Positions 5,334 to 5,403 of a DNA stretch of 5,403 bases are shown piece after piece (positions within the stretch are counted from its first letter, which is position 1; every line of letters starts with the position of its first letter). Both the position numbers and the translations under genes were made by a program. Origin of the DNA: an uncultured Bacteroidota bacterium (GTDB lineage: Bacteria > Bacteroidota > Bacteroidia > Chitinophagales > Chitinophagaceae); NCBI GenBank assembly GCA_903906615.1, contig CAIVKT010000577.1, positions 1 to 5,403 on the forward strand, written 5' to 3'. Under the pieces are notes generated by a model. It ran no database searches. It was not told the DNA's origin and saw only the letters and a program-made list of their open reading frames with translations.

Positions 5334-5403
5334 CTATTTGTCTGTGCTGTGATCTATCAGGTCATCGTTATCTTTATTGATGTTGCGCCCCTTGCCAAAA
5401 AGG
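5334..5403 (-). CDS. C-terminal fragment of an unidentified protein (5' part beyond window)
   Basis: Reading the minus strand from the right edge, one frame stays open for 22 codons to a TAG at 5336-5334. It encodes a hydrophilic tail ending in GKGRNINKDNDDLIDHSTDK. Both other minus frames offer less gene-like sequence, and a convergent gene is needed to fill this otherwise empty edge. The charged tail resembles the cytoplasmic end of a longer protein, but 22 residues are too few to identify it. It is tail to tail with the small lipoprotein, 6 nt apart, with no hairpin between them. Confidence 0.5.
   Translation of the reverse strand, partial: LFGKGRNINKDNDDLIDHSTDK

Overview
This 5.4 kb window looks like ordinary chromosomal sequence from a member of the Bacteroidota, most likely a Chitinophagales/Sphingobacteriia-type organism. 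That is an inference from three things. Shine-Dalgarno sequences are weak or absent. Several octamers match or nearly match the Bacteroidota -7 promoter consensus TAnnTTTG. The gene products, such as exported thioredoxin-like and MsrB proteins and a tiny lipoprotein with an ASSC lipobox, are of a kind common in that phylum. Genes are tightly packed and GC content is moderate.

Left part (1-2934, all minus strand, read right to left): a probable three-gene operon. It starts with ubiX (flavin prenyltransferase), followed after 55 nt by mazG (NTP pyrophosphohydrolase). After only 3 nt comes the N-terminal 515 residues of a large multi-pass membrane protein that runs off the left edge. I read this last protein as the sensor half of a Bacteroidota-type histidine kinase, but its kinase domains would lie outside the window. 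A short CCCCTTTAGGGG palindrome lies between ubiX and mazG.

Middle (2935-4346): a 68-nt divergent promoter region leads rightward into an exported thioredoxin-like protein with a CGWC active site. That gene ends at a strong hairpin, probably a bidirectional terminator, shared with the convergent nth gene (endonuclease III, minus strand).

Right part (4347-5403): upstream of nth is a secreted methionine sulfoxide reductase B gene (msrB, minus strand). Its intrinsic terminator runs its T-tract directly into the nth start codon. A 184-nt divergent region separates msrB from a 61-residue His/Trp/Tyr-rich lipoprotein on the plus strand. The last 70 nt hold the convergent C-terminal end of an unidentified minus-strand gene.

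Several genes share a damage-control theme: MazG cleans up nucleotide pools, Nth repairs oxidised pyrimidines, MsrB repairs oxidised methionine, and a thioredoxin-fold protein may supply thiol chemistry outside the cytoplasm. Whether they are co-regulated is not shown by the sequence. I do not see an evident new defence system, mobile element, CRISPR array or RNA gene. The most unusual points are the msrB terminator doubling as the nth 5' leader, the aromatic/His-rich mini-lipoprotein, and the sensor-like membrane protein coupled to mazG.
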